NCBI GenBank assembly: GCA_014874175.1
Contig: JACWAD010000059.1
Coordinates: 1 to 42,720, forward strand
Source of the DNA: Thermoleophilia bacterium
GTDB taxonomy: Bacteria > Actinomycetota > Thermoleophilia > BMS3ABIN01
Direction: 5' to 3'
DNA length: 42,720 bases
The translations under genes and the position numbers were made by a program. The notes under the pieces were generated by a model. It saw only the letters and a list, made by a program, of their open reading frames with translations. It ran no database searches and was not told the origin of the DNA. Positions 15,807 to 24,730 of the stretch are shown here, in pieces. Within the stretch, counting starts at the first letter, position 1. Every line of letters starts with the position of its first letter.

Positions 15807-16478
15807 TCACAGATATGACTCGCTGCGAAAACTCAGGAAGCGGTTTCGGCTCACAATGACATGGTCAAGCACCTCGATGCCCAGCAGGCGGCCGGCATCT
15901 GCCAGCCTGGACGTGAGCTTCAGATCTTCACGGCTGGGAGACACATCTCCAGAAGGGTGGTTATGAACCAGAATGACTGCAGCCGCCCCGTTGGCGATTG
16001 CCGATCTGAAAACCTCGCGCGGATGGACGATGTTGGCGTTCAGGCTGCCGACGGAGACAACCTCCCGGCTTATCACCACATTCCTGGCGTCCAGGTAAAG
16101 AGCCAGGAAATGCTCCTTGACCGCCATTCTGATGTCCGCCGCGGCGCGGCATGCATCCTGGGGCGTGCGCACCGGGCCCCGGCCGTCATCAGGCCAGAGC
16201 AGGCGTTTGGCAAGCTCTATGGCCGCCGACAGGCGCTCGGCGGACAGAGCAGAAATGCCGCAGGACCTGCTGATCTCATCGGGAGTCACCGGAGAAAGCG
16301 CCCTCCCGGACAGAAGTGCAAAGATGCGGCCCGAGATTGCTGCCAGGCGCTCTTCTCCCCGCTCGTCCAGGAGCGCGGCGACAAGCTCGTGGTCAAACAT
16401 GGCCGGGGTGTCGGGCGCAGTTTCTCCAGCCAGCCCTACCCCTTCTGCATCATTGCAGGATTTGGGCCGGTATGCCAA
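15807..16478 (-). CDS. radC: RadC-family JAB/JAMM-domain protein
   Basis: 223 residues from TTG at 16478, with AAGGCGG about 8 nt upstream; ATG 16400 is an alternative. The N-terminal UPF0758 helical region is short. The C-terminal half is the MPN+/JAMM metalloprotease-like fold: an upstream Glu in the first strand (VKEHFLALYLD), then HNHPSGDVSPSREDLKLT with the H-x-H-x7-S-x2-D metal site near residue 175. Despite its name, RadC has no proven DNA-repair role. It lies next to the candidate origin, in the place where dnaA is often found. Confidence 0.92.
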   Translation of the reverse strand: MAYRPKSCNDAEGVGLAGETAPDTPAMFDHELVAALLDERGEERLAAISGRIFALLSGRALSPVTPDEISRSCGISALSAERLSAAIELAKRLLWPDDGRGPVRTPQDACRAAADIRMAVKEHFLALYLDARNVVISREVVSVGSLNANIVHPREVFRSAIANGAAAVILVHNHPSGDVSPSREDLKLTSRLADAGRLLGIEVLDHVIVSRNRFLSFRSESYL

Positions 16479-16580
16479 TATCTGTCCGCCTTAAAAACGG
16501 GGCAGGCGCCGGGAGGTCCAAGCAGGGGAAGCCATCTTACATATTTATGCCGCACATGGCAAGCAAGTAATTAGAATGTA

Positions 16581-17507
16581 TCAGGCAGGCTGCGCCGGGC
16601 GGATGTCTCCCTCATGAGCCATCGCCCTCAAGATCTCGATCCGTTGCTGAATCGGCGGATGGGTATCAAACAGCCCCCGTGAGCGCTTTTCAAATTTCTT
16701 GATTGGCTGGGCGATAAATAGATGGGCAGTGGCGCGATTGGCGGCAGCCAGAACTTCGTTATCGTCTGCGATCTTCTGCAGGGCGTCGGCCAGGCCGTTG
16801 GGGTCGCGCGTCAGTTGAACCGCCGACGCGTCGGCCAGCAGCTCGCGCTTGCGGGAAATCGCCAGCTGCACCAGACGCGCGGCGATGGGAGCAAGAATCG
16901 CCAGCACCAGCGCTGCAACCAGCAAAATAATGCCGATGGCGCCGCTATTGTCGTCGTTGCTGCGCCGGCTGCCGCCAAAAAGTGTCCAGCGGAGGAAAAA
17001 ATCAGCCATTAGCGCGATTGCCCCAACCATGATCCCCACCAGCGTAGCGAAAAGAATGTCGTAATTGCGCACATGCGACATCTCGTGGGCAATGACCCCC
17101 TGCAGCTCCTCGCGGTTCATCTTTCCCAGCAGTCCTGAAGTTACCGCGATTGATGAATGCGCTGGATCCCTGCCCGTGGCAAAGGCGTTGGGAGCAGGGT
17201 CGTCGATGACGTAAAGAGACGGCATGGGGTTGCCGGAGGCGATGGCCATTTCTTCGGTCACGTTATATAGCTGCGGCGCGTCATCATGGCTTACCGGTCT
17301 GGCATGGCTGACGGCAAGCACCATCTTGTCGCCCCGGTAGTAGCCCGCCAAACCCATGGCGATGGCGACTGCAAGGGCTATAACAAGGCCCAGCCAGCCA
17401 ATGCCTATCGCCATGCCGATGGAATATCCAAGCACAATCAGCAGAGCCGTCACAATGACGATCAGGAAATAGGAAAGATGCTTGTTTTTTGCTATCTGTT
17501 CGTACAT
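16581..17507 (-). CDS. htpX: HtpX-like membrane metalloprotease (M48)
   Basis: 308 residues. Two N-terminal membrane helices (about 13-32 and 37-55) are followed by the catalytic HEMSH (about residue 140) and a further pair of helices (about 155-175 and 190-210). The third zinc ligand Glu lies in RKRELLADASAV. The C-terminal region ends with FDTHPPIQQRIEIL, typical of HtpX. It degrades misfolded membrane proteins from the cytosolic side. It follows lemA on the same strand, a pairing known in many bacteria. A 151-nt gap with repeats separates them, so they may be transcribed separately. Confidence 0.93.
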   Translation of the reverse strand: MYEQIAKNKHLSYFLIVIVTALLIVLGYSIGMAIGIGWLGLVIALAVAIAMGLAGYYRGDKMVLAVSHARPVSHDDAPQLYNVTEEMAIASGNPMPSLYVIDDPAPNAFATGRDPAHSSIAVTSGLLGKMNREELQGVIAHEMSHVRNYDILFATLVGIMVGAIALMADFFLRWTLFGGSRRSNDDNSGAIGIILLVAALVLAILAPIAARLVQLAISRKRELLADASAVQLTRDPNGLADALQKIADDNEVLAAANRATAHLFIAQPIKKFEKRSRGLFDTHPPIQQRIEILRAMAHEGDIRPAQPA

Positions 17508-17516
17508 GCTAAAAAC

Positions 17517-17540
17517 GGATGCTGGATGCTGGACTCTGGG
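17517..17540. repeat. GGATGCTGGATGCTGGA tandem repeat
   Basis: GGATGCTGGATGCTGGA followed by CTCTGGG lies just upstream of htpX. Same family as 11606-11690 and 35675-35695. Confidence 0.5.
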
Positions 17541-17585
17541 AACTGATTACGTTTCATGGTTCACGGAAAAACCTCTTTTTAACAC

Positions 17586-17613
17586 GTTAAACGTGAAATG
17601 TTAAACGTGAAAT
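17586..17613. repeat. Two tandem copies of GTTAAACGTGAAAT
   Basis: Exact 14-bp tandem repeat (17586-17599 and 17600-17613) between lemA and htpX. Versions of the same unit occur at 19731-19752 and 27007-27041. Confidence 0.7.
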
Positions 17614-17658
17614 AATTTACGGATTTTCATTCCGCAACCCAATATACGCATTCCGAAT

Positions 17659-18213
17659 TTATCTCAGCTCCACCTTGACCGGCTCTTTTTCCTCTTCAGG
17701 GGCCTCAAAGTATTCGCGCGCCCTGAAGCCGAATATGGCGGCAATGACGTTTGAGGGAAAAGTCTGAACCCTGTTATTGAAGCTCATGACTGTATCGTTA
17801 TAGAGCTGCCGCGCAAAGGATATTTTGTTTTCAGTCGAGGTCAGCTCTTCCTGCAACTGGGAAACATTCTGGTTAGCTTTCAGGTCTGGGTAATTTTCGG
17901 CCACCGCGAACAGCGATTTCAACGCGCCGGTGAGCATGTTCTCCGCTTTTGCCGAGTCGGCAGGCCCCTGCGCCTGCATGGCCTGTGAGCGGGCCTTTGT
18001 GACATTTTGCAGCACTTCCTGCTCATAAGACATGTAGTTTTTAACCATCTCCACCAGATTCGGGATCAGGTCGTGCCTCCGTTTGAGCTGCACATCTATC
18101 TGCCGCCATGAATTGTCAACCTTGTTGCGCGTCCTCACCAGGGAGTTATAGACGCCAATCAAGGCGGCAAGCAGAAGCACAGCCACGACGATGATAATTA
18201 TCGAAACTATCAC
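17659..18213 (-). CDS. lemA: LemA family protein
   Basis: 184 residues from a GTG start with AAAGGAG a few nt upstream. One N-terminal membrane helix (about 2-22) is followed by the LemA helical bundle: [33 protein letters not shown], then an [13 protein letters not shown] stretch and [12 protein letters not shown]. The known orientation is N-out with a largely cytosolic or surface helical domain. Function is not settled; it is regularly found with HtpX, as here. Confidence 0.95.
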   Translation of the reverse strand: MIVSIIIIVVAVLLLAALIGVYNSLVRTRNKVDNSWRQIDVQLKRRHDLIPNLVEMVKNYMSYEQEVLQNVTKARSQAMQAQGPADSAKAENMLTGALKSLFAVAENYPDLKANQNVSQLQEELTSTENKISFARQLYNDTVMSFNNRVQTFPSNVIAAIFGFRAREYFEAPEEEKEPVKVELR

Positions 18214-18378
18214 GTTTCTCCTTTCCTGCGGCCGGTACGCTTTTTTTATTTTATACCATCTTTTTCCGGGAGTGGCTAAATCTCAAGGCCGGAGGCCCGG
18301 CCGCCTTGCGGGGCAGCGGACAAATATCTAGAATGCGAACCAGCGCATATATAAAACTGCTTCCCTGGAGGCGGAAAG

Positions 18379-18636
18379 ATGGCTACTTGCAAGTATAGAC
18401 GCTGTTGCCTGTTTTTTTTCGGGGCGGGTGTAGGCGCCGCCGCAGGCGTGCTTCTGGCTCCAAAGTCGGGGCGGGAAATTAGAAGGGAACTATTCGGCGG
18501 CTCGCCTGATCTTTTTGCAGAGCCGGGTGCGGAAACTTCGCCGCCCCAAGCACAGTCGCCTGCCGACCTGAAGGCAAGAATCGAGGAAACGAGGACAAGG
18601 CTGAAAGCCGAGGTGGAAGCCGAACAGGATAAGTGA
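18379..18636 (+). CDS. Small YtxH-like protein
   Basis: 85 residues; GGAGGCGG lies about 7 nt before the ATG. The N-terminal segment FFFGAGVGAAAGVLLAPKSGREIRRELFGG is a single hydrophobic stretch ending in the APKSGRE signature. The tail contains LKARIEETRTRLKAEVE, a short helix shared with the larger paralogue at 10733-11599 (SRIEETRRQVE, ARLKAKA). Function unknown. The stop overlaps the first possible start of the next gene (GTGA at 18633-18636). Confidence 0.75.
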   Translation: MATCKYRRCCLFFFGAGVGAAAGVLLAPKSGREIRRELFGGSPDLFAEPGAETSPPQAQSPADLKARIEETRTRLKAEVEAEQDK

Positions 18637-18755
18637 TAATCCGGGCACTATCTCGAATTTCTGCACCGGCTGCCGCCAAGAATCTGCCTCAAAAGTTGTG
18701 TTCTGCCAAGCCCTTGCAGCCGCTCGCGGCTGCATCTGCTCTTAAGGCGCCCTCA

Positions 18756-19709
18756 ATGAACAAGGCTACCCATCCGCTTCTGATGACTGCAATGCTGGGC
18801 GCAGTCACTGCTGTTGCCGGTATTGGCTACATGCTGTACGAGTCCCAATGGCTCCGCTTTGTGCACAGGCAGCTGGAGATCCCGGGGCTCCCGCCAAAGC
18901 TCGAGGGCCTGGGCCTGCTTCACGTCAGCGATTTGCACGCAGGCGCACCCGGCCTGAACAACCGCGCGATTGGCAAGTTTGTTGCAGCGGCCAGGAGCTT
19001 GTCCCCGGACGTCATCCTGCTGACCGGAGACCTGACTGACAAAAAGAAAGATTTGAGCCCGTTCATCGAGGGCCTTGCCTCCCTGGAAGCGCGCCACGGC
19101 AAGTTTGCCTGCCTCGGCAATCACGATCATGGTTTGAGAAAAACCGCAATTGAGAATTTTGCCCGCCGGCTGGCAGGGATCGGCCCTTTCAAGGGCCCGA
19201 CGGAGAAAAAAAACGCAACGGTGGCAAGGATGCGGGAGCTGTTAGCCCAGGCGGGTGTGCGGGTGCTTGAAAACGAGTGCGCCAGTGTCACAATCGGCTC
19301 TGACATTGTTCAACTTTGTGGCATTGACGATTTCAACTACGGCTATGCTGATCTGACCTCAGTCTCCCGCCAACTGGAAAGCAGGGCCGCGCTCCGGATT
19401 CTTCTGTCCCACAGCCCCGACATTATTGGCGAGATAGAGCGCGGAAATTTCCAGCTGGTTCTGGCGGGCCACACGCACGGCGGCCAGATCTGCGTGCCTG
19501 ACCTGCGCCGCGGCAAAATCATGCTTTCCACATCAGGCTCCAGTTACGGAGAGGGGCAGTTCCAGGTTAATGGCACCGTCATGCACGTGTCGCGAGGTGT
19601 AGGCACAACGCTTGTGCCGCTCCGCTTTATGAGCAGGCCGGAAATCACGCTTCTTAAGCTGAAGCAAGAACAGAGCAAGCCAGGCGGCCCCTTCAAATCC
19701 CCCTCCTGA
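18756..19709 (+). CDS. Membrane-anchored calcineurin-like metallophosphoesterase
   Basis: 317 residues from ATG at 18756; a GTG at 18633 overlapping the YtxH stop would add 41 mostly small residues. A single N-terminal membrane helix (about 8-30) anchors the enzyme. The five metallophosphoesterase blocks are present: DLH, GDLTD, GNHDHG, a His in LLSHSPD, and GHTHGGQI. The arrangement matches YkuE/YaeI-type enzymes acting near the membrane, in some species on phosphoesters in lipids or nucleotides; the substrate here is unknown. Confidence 0.9.
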   Translation: MNKATHPLLMTAMLGAVTAVAGIGYMLYESQWLRFVHRQLEIPGLPPKLEGLGLLHVSDLHAGAPGLNNRAIGKFVAAARSLSPDVILLTGDLTDKKKDLSPFIEGLASLEARHGKFACLGNHDHGLRKTAIENFARRLAGIGPFKGPTEKKNATVARMRELLAQAGVRVLENECASVTIGSDIVQLCGIDDFNYGYADLTSVSRQLESRAALRILLSHSPDIIGEIERGNFQLVLAGHTHGGQICVPDLRRGKIMLSTSGSSYGEGQFQVNGTVMHVSRGVGTTLVPLRFMSRPEITLLKLKQEQSKPGGPFKSPS

Positions 19710-19715
19710 CAGGGT

Positions 19716-19757
19716 TATAATATTTTAACCGTTTAACGTTAAACGTTTCACGGAGAT
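19716..19757 (+). promoter_or_regulatory. Promoter region of the GNAT-like gene with palindrome
   Basis: TATAAT lies at 19716-19721. Downstream, GTTTAACGTTAAAC (19731-19744) is a perfect 14-bp palindrome falling in the leader or start point. GGAG is only 2 nt from the ATG at 19758, closer than usual. The palindrome belongs to the GTTAAACGTGAAA repeat family. Confidence 0.4.
19731..19752. repeat. TTAACGTTAAACGTTTCACG repeat
   Basis: A GTTTAACGTTAAAC palindrome followed by GTTTCACG. Related to the tandem repeat at 17586-17613 and the array at 27007-27041. Confidence 0.6.
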
Positions 19758-20348
19758 ATGCATTTTCAGCTTCAAAATCTCACCCAGGCCACGTTTCCAT
19801 TACTGCCGGACAGATGCATCCATTGCGGCTGGTGGCAAGGCCATGACCAGGGCTGGAGCAAAAAAGAGGCGCAGGAATGGGCCCGTACTGCGGAAGCGCG
19901 GTTTGGCCGCTGGGGCAAGCTTGCTGTAGTTGATGAAAAGTTCCTGGGCATGATCCAATTCGGGCCGGCGCCGCTTTTCTCCCGCAGTATTGCCTGCGGT
20001 CAGGCAGACAAGAATTCAGTCTTGCTCAGCTGCGGCCTGCTTTCCGGCGACACCCGGGACTCGGTTGGAAAAAGCCTGGTGCTGACCTTGCTGGCCGAGC
20101 TGAGGAATGATGATTTCGAGCTGGTTGAGGCTTTTTGCCGGCTTGACGAGCACGGCGACGATTGCCGCTTTTTCCAGCAGGGCTTCCTCCGCGACTGCGG
20201 CTTCTTACCGGTGCGCAGCCTGAGAGGAATTGGGCTGACGCGCCTGGAGCTGGGTGGTTTGACTCCTGCAAAGAAGTCTGTCAGGGTCCGGGGCCAGCGC
20301 ATCCTTCGGCGGATCAAGCGTCCCTCGCCTGCGCCGGCGGCTTTCTAG
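19758..20348 (+). CDS. GNAT-like acetyltransferase (probable)
   Basis: 196 residues. The N-terminal CIHCGWWQG and the alternating strand-helix pattern (GKLAVVDEKFLGMIQFGPA, then SVLLSCGLL and a helix GKSLVLTLLAELR) suggest a GNAT fold, with VEAFCR as a later strand. The usual Q/RxxGxG/A acetyl-CoA motif is not obvious; GDTRDSVGKSLV may take its place. The C-terminal ~20 residues are strongly basic. It is convergent with the phasin-like gene, 20 nt apart. Substrate unknown. Confidence 0.55.
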   Translation: MHFQLQNLTQATFPLLPDRCIHCGWWQGHDQGWSKKEAQEWARTAEARFGRWGKLAVVDEKFLGMIQFGPAPLFSRSIACGQADKNSVLLSCGLLSGDTRDSVGKSLVLTLLAELRNDDFELVEAFCRLDEHGDDCRFFQQGFLRDCGFLPVRSLRGIGLTRLELGGLTPAKKSVRVRGQRILRRIKRPSPAPAAF

Positions 20349-20368
20349 CGGTCTCCGGTTTCCGGTTT

Positions 20369-20737
20369 TTAACTCGGCTCTTCTTCTTCAGTGCGGGTGA
20401 TCACGAAACCCGTATCCGGCTCCTCCACCCGCGCTCTCTTTCCGTAAACCTTTGCCTCCAGCACAGCTGTGCGGCGCTCCAGCTCATCAACGTATCCGCG
20501 GCTGGCAATCCCCATCGCCCGCAGCGTATCCTGGTAGGCATCGGAAAAACGGCCCGCTACCTGTGATCCCTCCCTCTCCGCGCCGGCGACTGCCTCGTCG
20601 ACGATTTTCTGCCCTTCTTCCCTGGTCAGCTGGCCGCGCCTGACCATCTCATCCACCAGTTCCGTGATTTTCTCTCGCGTCAGGGAGGCCGCTCCAATTC
20701 CCAACAACAATATTTTTTCTATCAGACTCTCGGTCAT
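20369..20737 (-). CDS. Phasin-like (PhaI/PhaF-type) small protein
   Basis: 122 residues with AAAGGAG just upstream of the ATG. LLLGIGAASLTREKITELVDEMVRRGQLTREEGQKIVDE is the signature of small phasin-family proteins found in Actinobacteria and Proteobacteria. A C-terminal heptad-like LERRTAVLEAKVYG suggests a coiled coil. Phasins bind polyhydroxyalkanoate granules, but many such homologues lie in genomes without PHA synthase, and no phaC is seen here. It follows the otsA-like gene by 22 nt and may be in its operon. Confidence 0.75.
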   Translation of the reverse strand: MTESLIEKILLLGIGAASLTREKITELVDEMVRRGQLTREEGQKIVDEAVAGAEREGSQVAGRFSDAYQDTLRAMGIASRGYVDELERRTAVLEAKVYGKRARVEEPDTGFVITRTEEEEPS

Positions 20738-20759
20738 TGCTTCTCCTTTCTGAAGCGGA

Positions 20760-22235
20760 TCATCTTGACATCTTCTCTCTTATATCAACAAACTGCGCGT
20801 CAATCCATTTATGAATATCATTATGCCTGACCGCGCTTTTAATCATACCCGCCAGTTGCTTTTTCTCATCCCCGGCCATCATGAGCGCCTGGTAAATTGC
20901 CTCCGCCTGGCTTTCGAGGTCGAAAGGGTTGACCGAAATGCAAAACTCGCCCAGCTCCTCGTGCGCCCCGGCATTCTCTGAAAGGATAATGACCCCCTGG
21001 CGCTCGTTGACAAGCCCTGCTTCCTTGGCAATAAGGTTCATGCCGTCGTAAATTGCATTTACCATCAGGACGTCAAACTGTTTGTACGCAGCCACAGACC
21101 TGTTAAAGTTGTCCTGCATCCGCAGGTCGATCGGCATCCAGTTGGGAGTGCCGTGCTTGGTGTTTATAACCTCGACCACCCGCATGATCTTCTCCCGGTA
21201 CTGGACGTATTCCTCCACATCCTCCCGTGACGGCTGCAACAGCGCCAGGAAGCTAAGGCGCTGCTTGAATTCAGGATGCCGCTCCAGAAACAGGTCGAAC
21301 GCCTTGAAGCCGCGGACGATATTCTTTGAAAGATCCATGCGGTCAACACGCAGAAGCAAGTATTCACGCCTCAGCTCCTTGATCTTTTCTTCTTCTTCCA
21401 GAACGGGAGCGCTCATGGCCAGGCGCTCGAACTCCCCGCAATCGATGGAGATGGGATAGGCGCGCACCCAAACCTCCCTGTCTCCGGCAACCACCGACGA
21501 GCTGCTATGATTGACTTCAAGCCCGAGCAGCTCTTCGCAGCTGACTAAAAAATTGCGCACGTAGCGCCTTGTATGGAAGGCGACAATGTCGTTTGCCAGC
21601 AGGCCGCTGATAATTGCGCGGCGGATATTCCGGGGCAGCACCCGCCATGAATCTGACTGGGGCCAGGGGATGTGGACAAACTGGTGCAGGAAAGCATCCG
21701 GATGTCTTTTACGCACCAGCCCGGGACAAGTATAAAGGTGGTAATCATGAAACATCACCACGGGACTCTCGCCACGCCGCTGCTCAAGCTCGTCGCAGAC
21801 CGCATCGGCAAACTGCCTGTTTACAACCAGGTAGCCATTTTCCCACGCCTCCATCTCGCTTTGGCGGATATCGGGGGCCACGGACAGGTCCCAGAGATAA
21901 TGCTGGATGAACCAGATCATGGGATTGGCGATGATACTGTAATAAAGATGGTAGGTATCCGGGTCTGTGAACACAAACCTGAGGCCCAGTTTCTGCCCCG
22001 CCTGACTGACAGAAACGCGACTGCCTCCTGCCCTGAGGCTGACCTCAACGTCCTCTGCTGTTATGGCGCTTGCGATCCAGGAGACGTCGCAGGAGGCGGC
22101 CACCCCCAGGAGGGCAGTAACCAGTCCGCCGCCGCCGCGGACAGTTGTCAACTCTCCCGATTTATCCCGGGTATATGAGATAGGCCCCCGGTTGGACACA
22201 AGAATAAGCTCGTTTTCAAAAGGGCACTGTTCCAT
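20760..22235 (-). CDS. otsA: GT20 family trehalose-6-phosphate synthase (OtsA-like)
   Basis: 491 residues. The N-terminal GT-B half shows SNRGPIS, RGGGGLVTAL, FHDYHLYTCP and FVHIPWPQSD. The donor half shows RMDLSKN (R299, K304, matching the Arg/Lys pair of OtsA), YDGMNLIAKE and LSENAGAHEEL. Family members make trehalose-6-phosphate from UDP- or ADP-glucose and glucose-6-phosphate. There is no phosphatase (TPP) domain. Small changes such as Asn where Gly follows the Lys, and PISID where OtsA has PIGI, could reflect a different acceptor such as glycerol-phosphate. It follows treT by 27 nt. Confidence 0.85.
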   Translation of the reverse strand: MEQCPFENELILVSNRGPISYTRDKSGELTTVRGGGGLVTALLGVAASCDVSWIASAITAEDVEVSLRAGGSRVSVSQAGQKLGLRFVFTDPDTYHLYYSIIANPMIWFIQHYLWDLSVAPDIRQSEMEAWENGYLVVNRQFADAVCDELEQRRGESPVVMFHDYHLYTCPGLVRKRHPDAFLHQFVHIPWPQSDSWRVLPRNIRRAIISGLLANDIVAFHTRRYVRNFLVSCEELLGLEVNHSSSSVVAGDREVWVRAYPISIDCGEFERLAMSAPVLEEEEKIKELRREYLLLRVDRMDLSKNIVRGFKAFDLFLERHPEFKQRLSFLALLQPSREDVEEYVQYREKIMRVVEVINTKHGTPNWMPIDLRMQDNFNRSVAAYKQFDVLMVNAIYDGMNLIAKEAGLVNERQGVIILSENAGAHEELGEFCISVNPFDLESQAEAIYQALMMAGDEKKQLAGMIKSAVRHNDIHKWIDAQFVDIREKMSR

Positions 22236-22262
22236 ATTTCTGGAATTCTGCCGCCTGTCCGC

Positions 22263-23498
22263 TCAAGCAAGCTCTGTAAACATCTTCAGGTAATCCCTGA
22301 GCAGCCTGGGGGCCAGAAAATTTGCGCGCACACGCTCTTTTCCGGCCCGCCCCATTTCCCTGGCCTCCTCCGGGTGGTCGAGCAGCCACATTGTGCGCTC
22401 GGCACACTGCTCGACCGAGTCCACCAGAAAGCCGGTCTTCCCATCCTCGATCTGGGTCGGAATGCCGCCCACATTTCCGCCCACGGCGGGTTTGACCTTC
22501 CACAGTGCTTCGCTTACCGTCAGCCCGAATCCTTCCCGTATGGACTTCTGGATGACAATGTCGGCGCGCGACTGAAAGGCGTTGACCTCGAGGTTGCCAA
22601 CGTTGTTGAGATTGGACAATATGAGCACGTCGCCGTCATCGCCAGCATGCTCGACGGTATTGGTGAAAAAGCTCCAGCCCTCCGGGTCATCCGTCGCCAT
22701 TGACCCTACCAGCGCCAGCTGCACCGAGGCAAACTCCTTCTTGACGATCTTGTAGGCGTCGATTACGCCCAGGGGATCTTTCCACGGATCAAAACGGGAG
22801 ACCTGCAAAAGCAGGGGCGGCCCGGGCTCCAGCCCGAACTGGCTGACTACATAATCGGCGTCCTCGGGGGAAAGCGCCATGTTCTTCGTCGACAGAGGGT
22901 CGATCGCCGGCATGAATATGCGCACAGGAATCTTAAGCCCTGATAAAACATATTTATTTATGCTGAAGATGGCGGTGTCGTAGAGCTGAATATAGGGAAG
23001 CAGATAATCGGCAAGATCATGATGCGGAGAAGACGTATCGATGTGGCAGCGCCATACCCACTTGGCCCCCAGGTCGCCGGCAAAATGGCGCAGCATCAGC
23101 GGCTGGGGGTCGTGAACAACAATGAAATCAAAGCTGCCGCCGAGAGACTCGGCTGCGGCGCGGCTCTGCTCTTCGTAAACTTCTCTTTGAACTGTCTTCA
23201 GGCCGGCCGGACTGCCCTGCAGGCAGTTGTGGATGACCTTTGTCGCTTCATAAAACTCCTGCGGCGCCATGATGACGCGCCAGTCAGTATCCAGGCCGAC
23301 GTCCCGCATTAACGGCACCAGCGTGTAAAGAATCTCGGCAACGCCGCCGCCAAACGAGGTAGCATTGATATGCAGGATTCGTTTTCCCCTCAGGGGATCG
23401 GCAAGGTTCCTGATCTCCTCGATCAGCGGCTTTATCACGACGCTCTGATAGTCGGCCAACGACTTATGACCAACATGAACTTCCTGCAGCAAAAACAT
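22263..23498 (-). CDS. treT: Trehalose synthase TreT-like GT4 glycosyltransferase
   Basis: 411 residues from ATG 23498. GGAGG directly abuts that ATG, so TTG 23492 (6-nt spacing) may be the true start. Diagnostic TreT segments are LHINATSFGGGVAEIL, LVPLMRDVGLDTDW, WRCHIDTS and SIREGFGLTVSEALWK with the EX7E motif. In archaea and bacteria TreT joins NDP-glucose and glucose directly to trehalose (reversibly). The adjacent otsA-like gene would give a second route. Confidence 0.88.
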   Translation of the reverse strand: MFLLQEVHVGHKSLADYQSVVIKPLIEEIRNLADPLRGKRILHINATSFGGGVAEILYTLVPLMRDVGLDTDWRVIMAPQEFYEATKVIHNCLQGSPAGLKTVQREVYEEQSRAAAESLGGSFDFIVVHDPQPLMLRHFAGDLGAKWVWRCHIDTSSPHHDLADYLLPYIQLYDTAIFSINKYVLSGLKIPVRIFMPAIDPLSTKNMALSPEDADYVVSQFGLEPGPPLLLQVSRFDPWKDPLGVIDAYKIVKKEFASVQLALVGSMATDDPEGWSFFTNTVEHAGDDGDVLILSNLNNVGNLEVNAFQSRADIVIQKSIREGFGLTVSEALWKVKPAVGGNVGGIPTQIEDGKTGFLVDSVEQCAERTMWLLDHPEEAREMGRAGKERVRANFLAPRLLRDYLKMFTELA

Positions 23499-23607
23499 CC
23501 TCCAAAAACGCGAAATCCGTTTAAGCCAACTGCCAGGCTGGCGCAGGCATCCAGGTCTTACCGAAATTTATTGGCGGCTCGTGCAACTTGCTTTAGCCAA
23601 CAGGCTG

Positions 23608-24684
23608 TCAAACTGCTTTCCTGCGCCGTTCACCTGAGCCTGATGTTTGCACAATGTTTAAATCTTCACCGCAGAAGGCGCAGTAACCCGCCTTGACATT
23701 GATGTCTTCTACGCGGTAGCCGTCCCGGTGAATAACCACGCGCCTGCAATTGGGACAAACGGTATTTTCACCGGGATGGCCGGGCACATTACCTATGTAA
23801 ATGAATTTGAGCCCCTCTTCCCGCCCTATCTCCATCGCCCGCTCCAGCGTCTCGATCGGGGTCGCCGGCAGGTAATCCAGCTCCAGATAAGGATAAAAAC
23901 GGGTCACGTGCCAGGGAGTCCTGTCCCCGAGACTGGCAGCTATCCAGGTCGCGATGGAGCGCAACGTTTCTTCGTCGTCATTTACCGTTGGTATGACATT
24001 TGTTACTATCTCAACGTGGCAGCCGTGCTTGTGTTTTGCGGCAACGGCGGCATCGAAAATAGGATCAATATCCTTTAGCTTTGCCAGAAATTTGTATGTT
24101 TCCGGTTTGAAGCCCTTGATGTCAACCCGGTAGGCGTCAAGCAGGGGGCCCACGAGGTCCAGTGATTCCTGAGTTATATAACCATTTGTGACAAAAACGG
24201 TATAAAGAAACGGCTGGTGCGCGTGGCAGGCGCGGGCGCCGTCGATCGGGTACTCCAGCCAGATAGTAGGCTCGTTGTAAGTCCAGGCAACACCCTGGCA
24301 ATCATTGTTTACCGCGACAAGCGGCAATTTTTCCGGTGGCAGGTCGCGGAGCTGATCGCTGTCCTGAAGGGCATCGGCATGCGCGATCTGCCAGTTCTGG
24401 CAATGGATGCAGCGCATGTTGCAGCCAAGGGTGCCCAGCGACAGAACTCTTGTGCCGGGATAAAAATGAAAAAGGGGCTTCTTCTCGATGGGGTCCGCCA
24501 CCACAGTGCAGACCTTGCCGTAAATGAGAGTATAGCATCTGCCCCCCACATTCTTCCGCGTCTTGCAGATTCCCAGCCGCCCCTCTGCAATGATGCACAG
24601 GCGGGGGCAGACGTGGCATTTAACCTTGCCGTCGGGGCGGGTTTCATATAAAAGTCCTTCGTGAAGAGAGGCAGTCACTTTCAT
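23608..24684 (-). CDS. amrS: AmmeMemoRadiSam system radical SAM enzyme AmrS
   Basis: 358 residues from ATG 24684; a TTG at 24747 would add 21 residues that overlap the next gene. An N-terminal cysteine-rich segment (CHVCPRLC, C40) precedes the radical SAM cluster CxxxCxxC at C88, C92 and C95 (CNMRCIHC). The core shows TYNEPTIW and VTRFYPY. The C-terminal zinc ribbon has CPNC and CAFC. AmrS-type enzymes usually occur with AMMECR1 and MEMO1 partners; neither is in the window. Reaction unknown; the family resembles pyruvate formate-lyase activases. Confidence 0.92.
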   Translation of the reverse strand: MKVTASLHEGLLYETRPDGKVKCHVCPRLCIIAEGRLGICKTRKNVGGRCYTLIYGKVCTVVADPIEKKPLFHFYPGTRVLSLGTLGCNMRCIHCQNWQIAHADALQDSDQLRDLPPEKLPLVAVNNDCQGVAWTYNEPTIWLEYPIDGARACHAHQPFLYTVFVTNGYITQESLDLVGPLLDAYRVDIKGFKPETYKFLAKLKDIDPIFDAAVAAKHKHGCHVEIVTNVIPTVNDDEETLRSIATWIAASLGDRTPWHVTRFYPYLELDYLPATPIETLERAMEIGREEGLKFIYIGNVPGHPGENTVCPNCRRVVIHRDGYRVEDINVKAGYCAFCGEDLNIVQTSGSGERRRKAV

Positions 24685-24730
24685 GATGATAGGGTTTGAT
24701 TCTTCTTTGCAACCTGGTGGTTGCTGCCCC

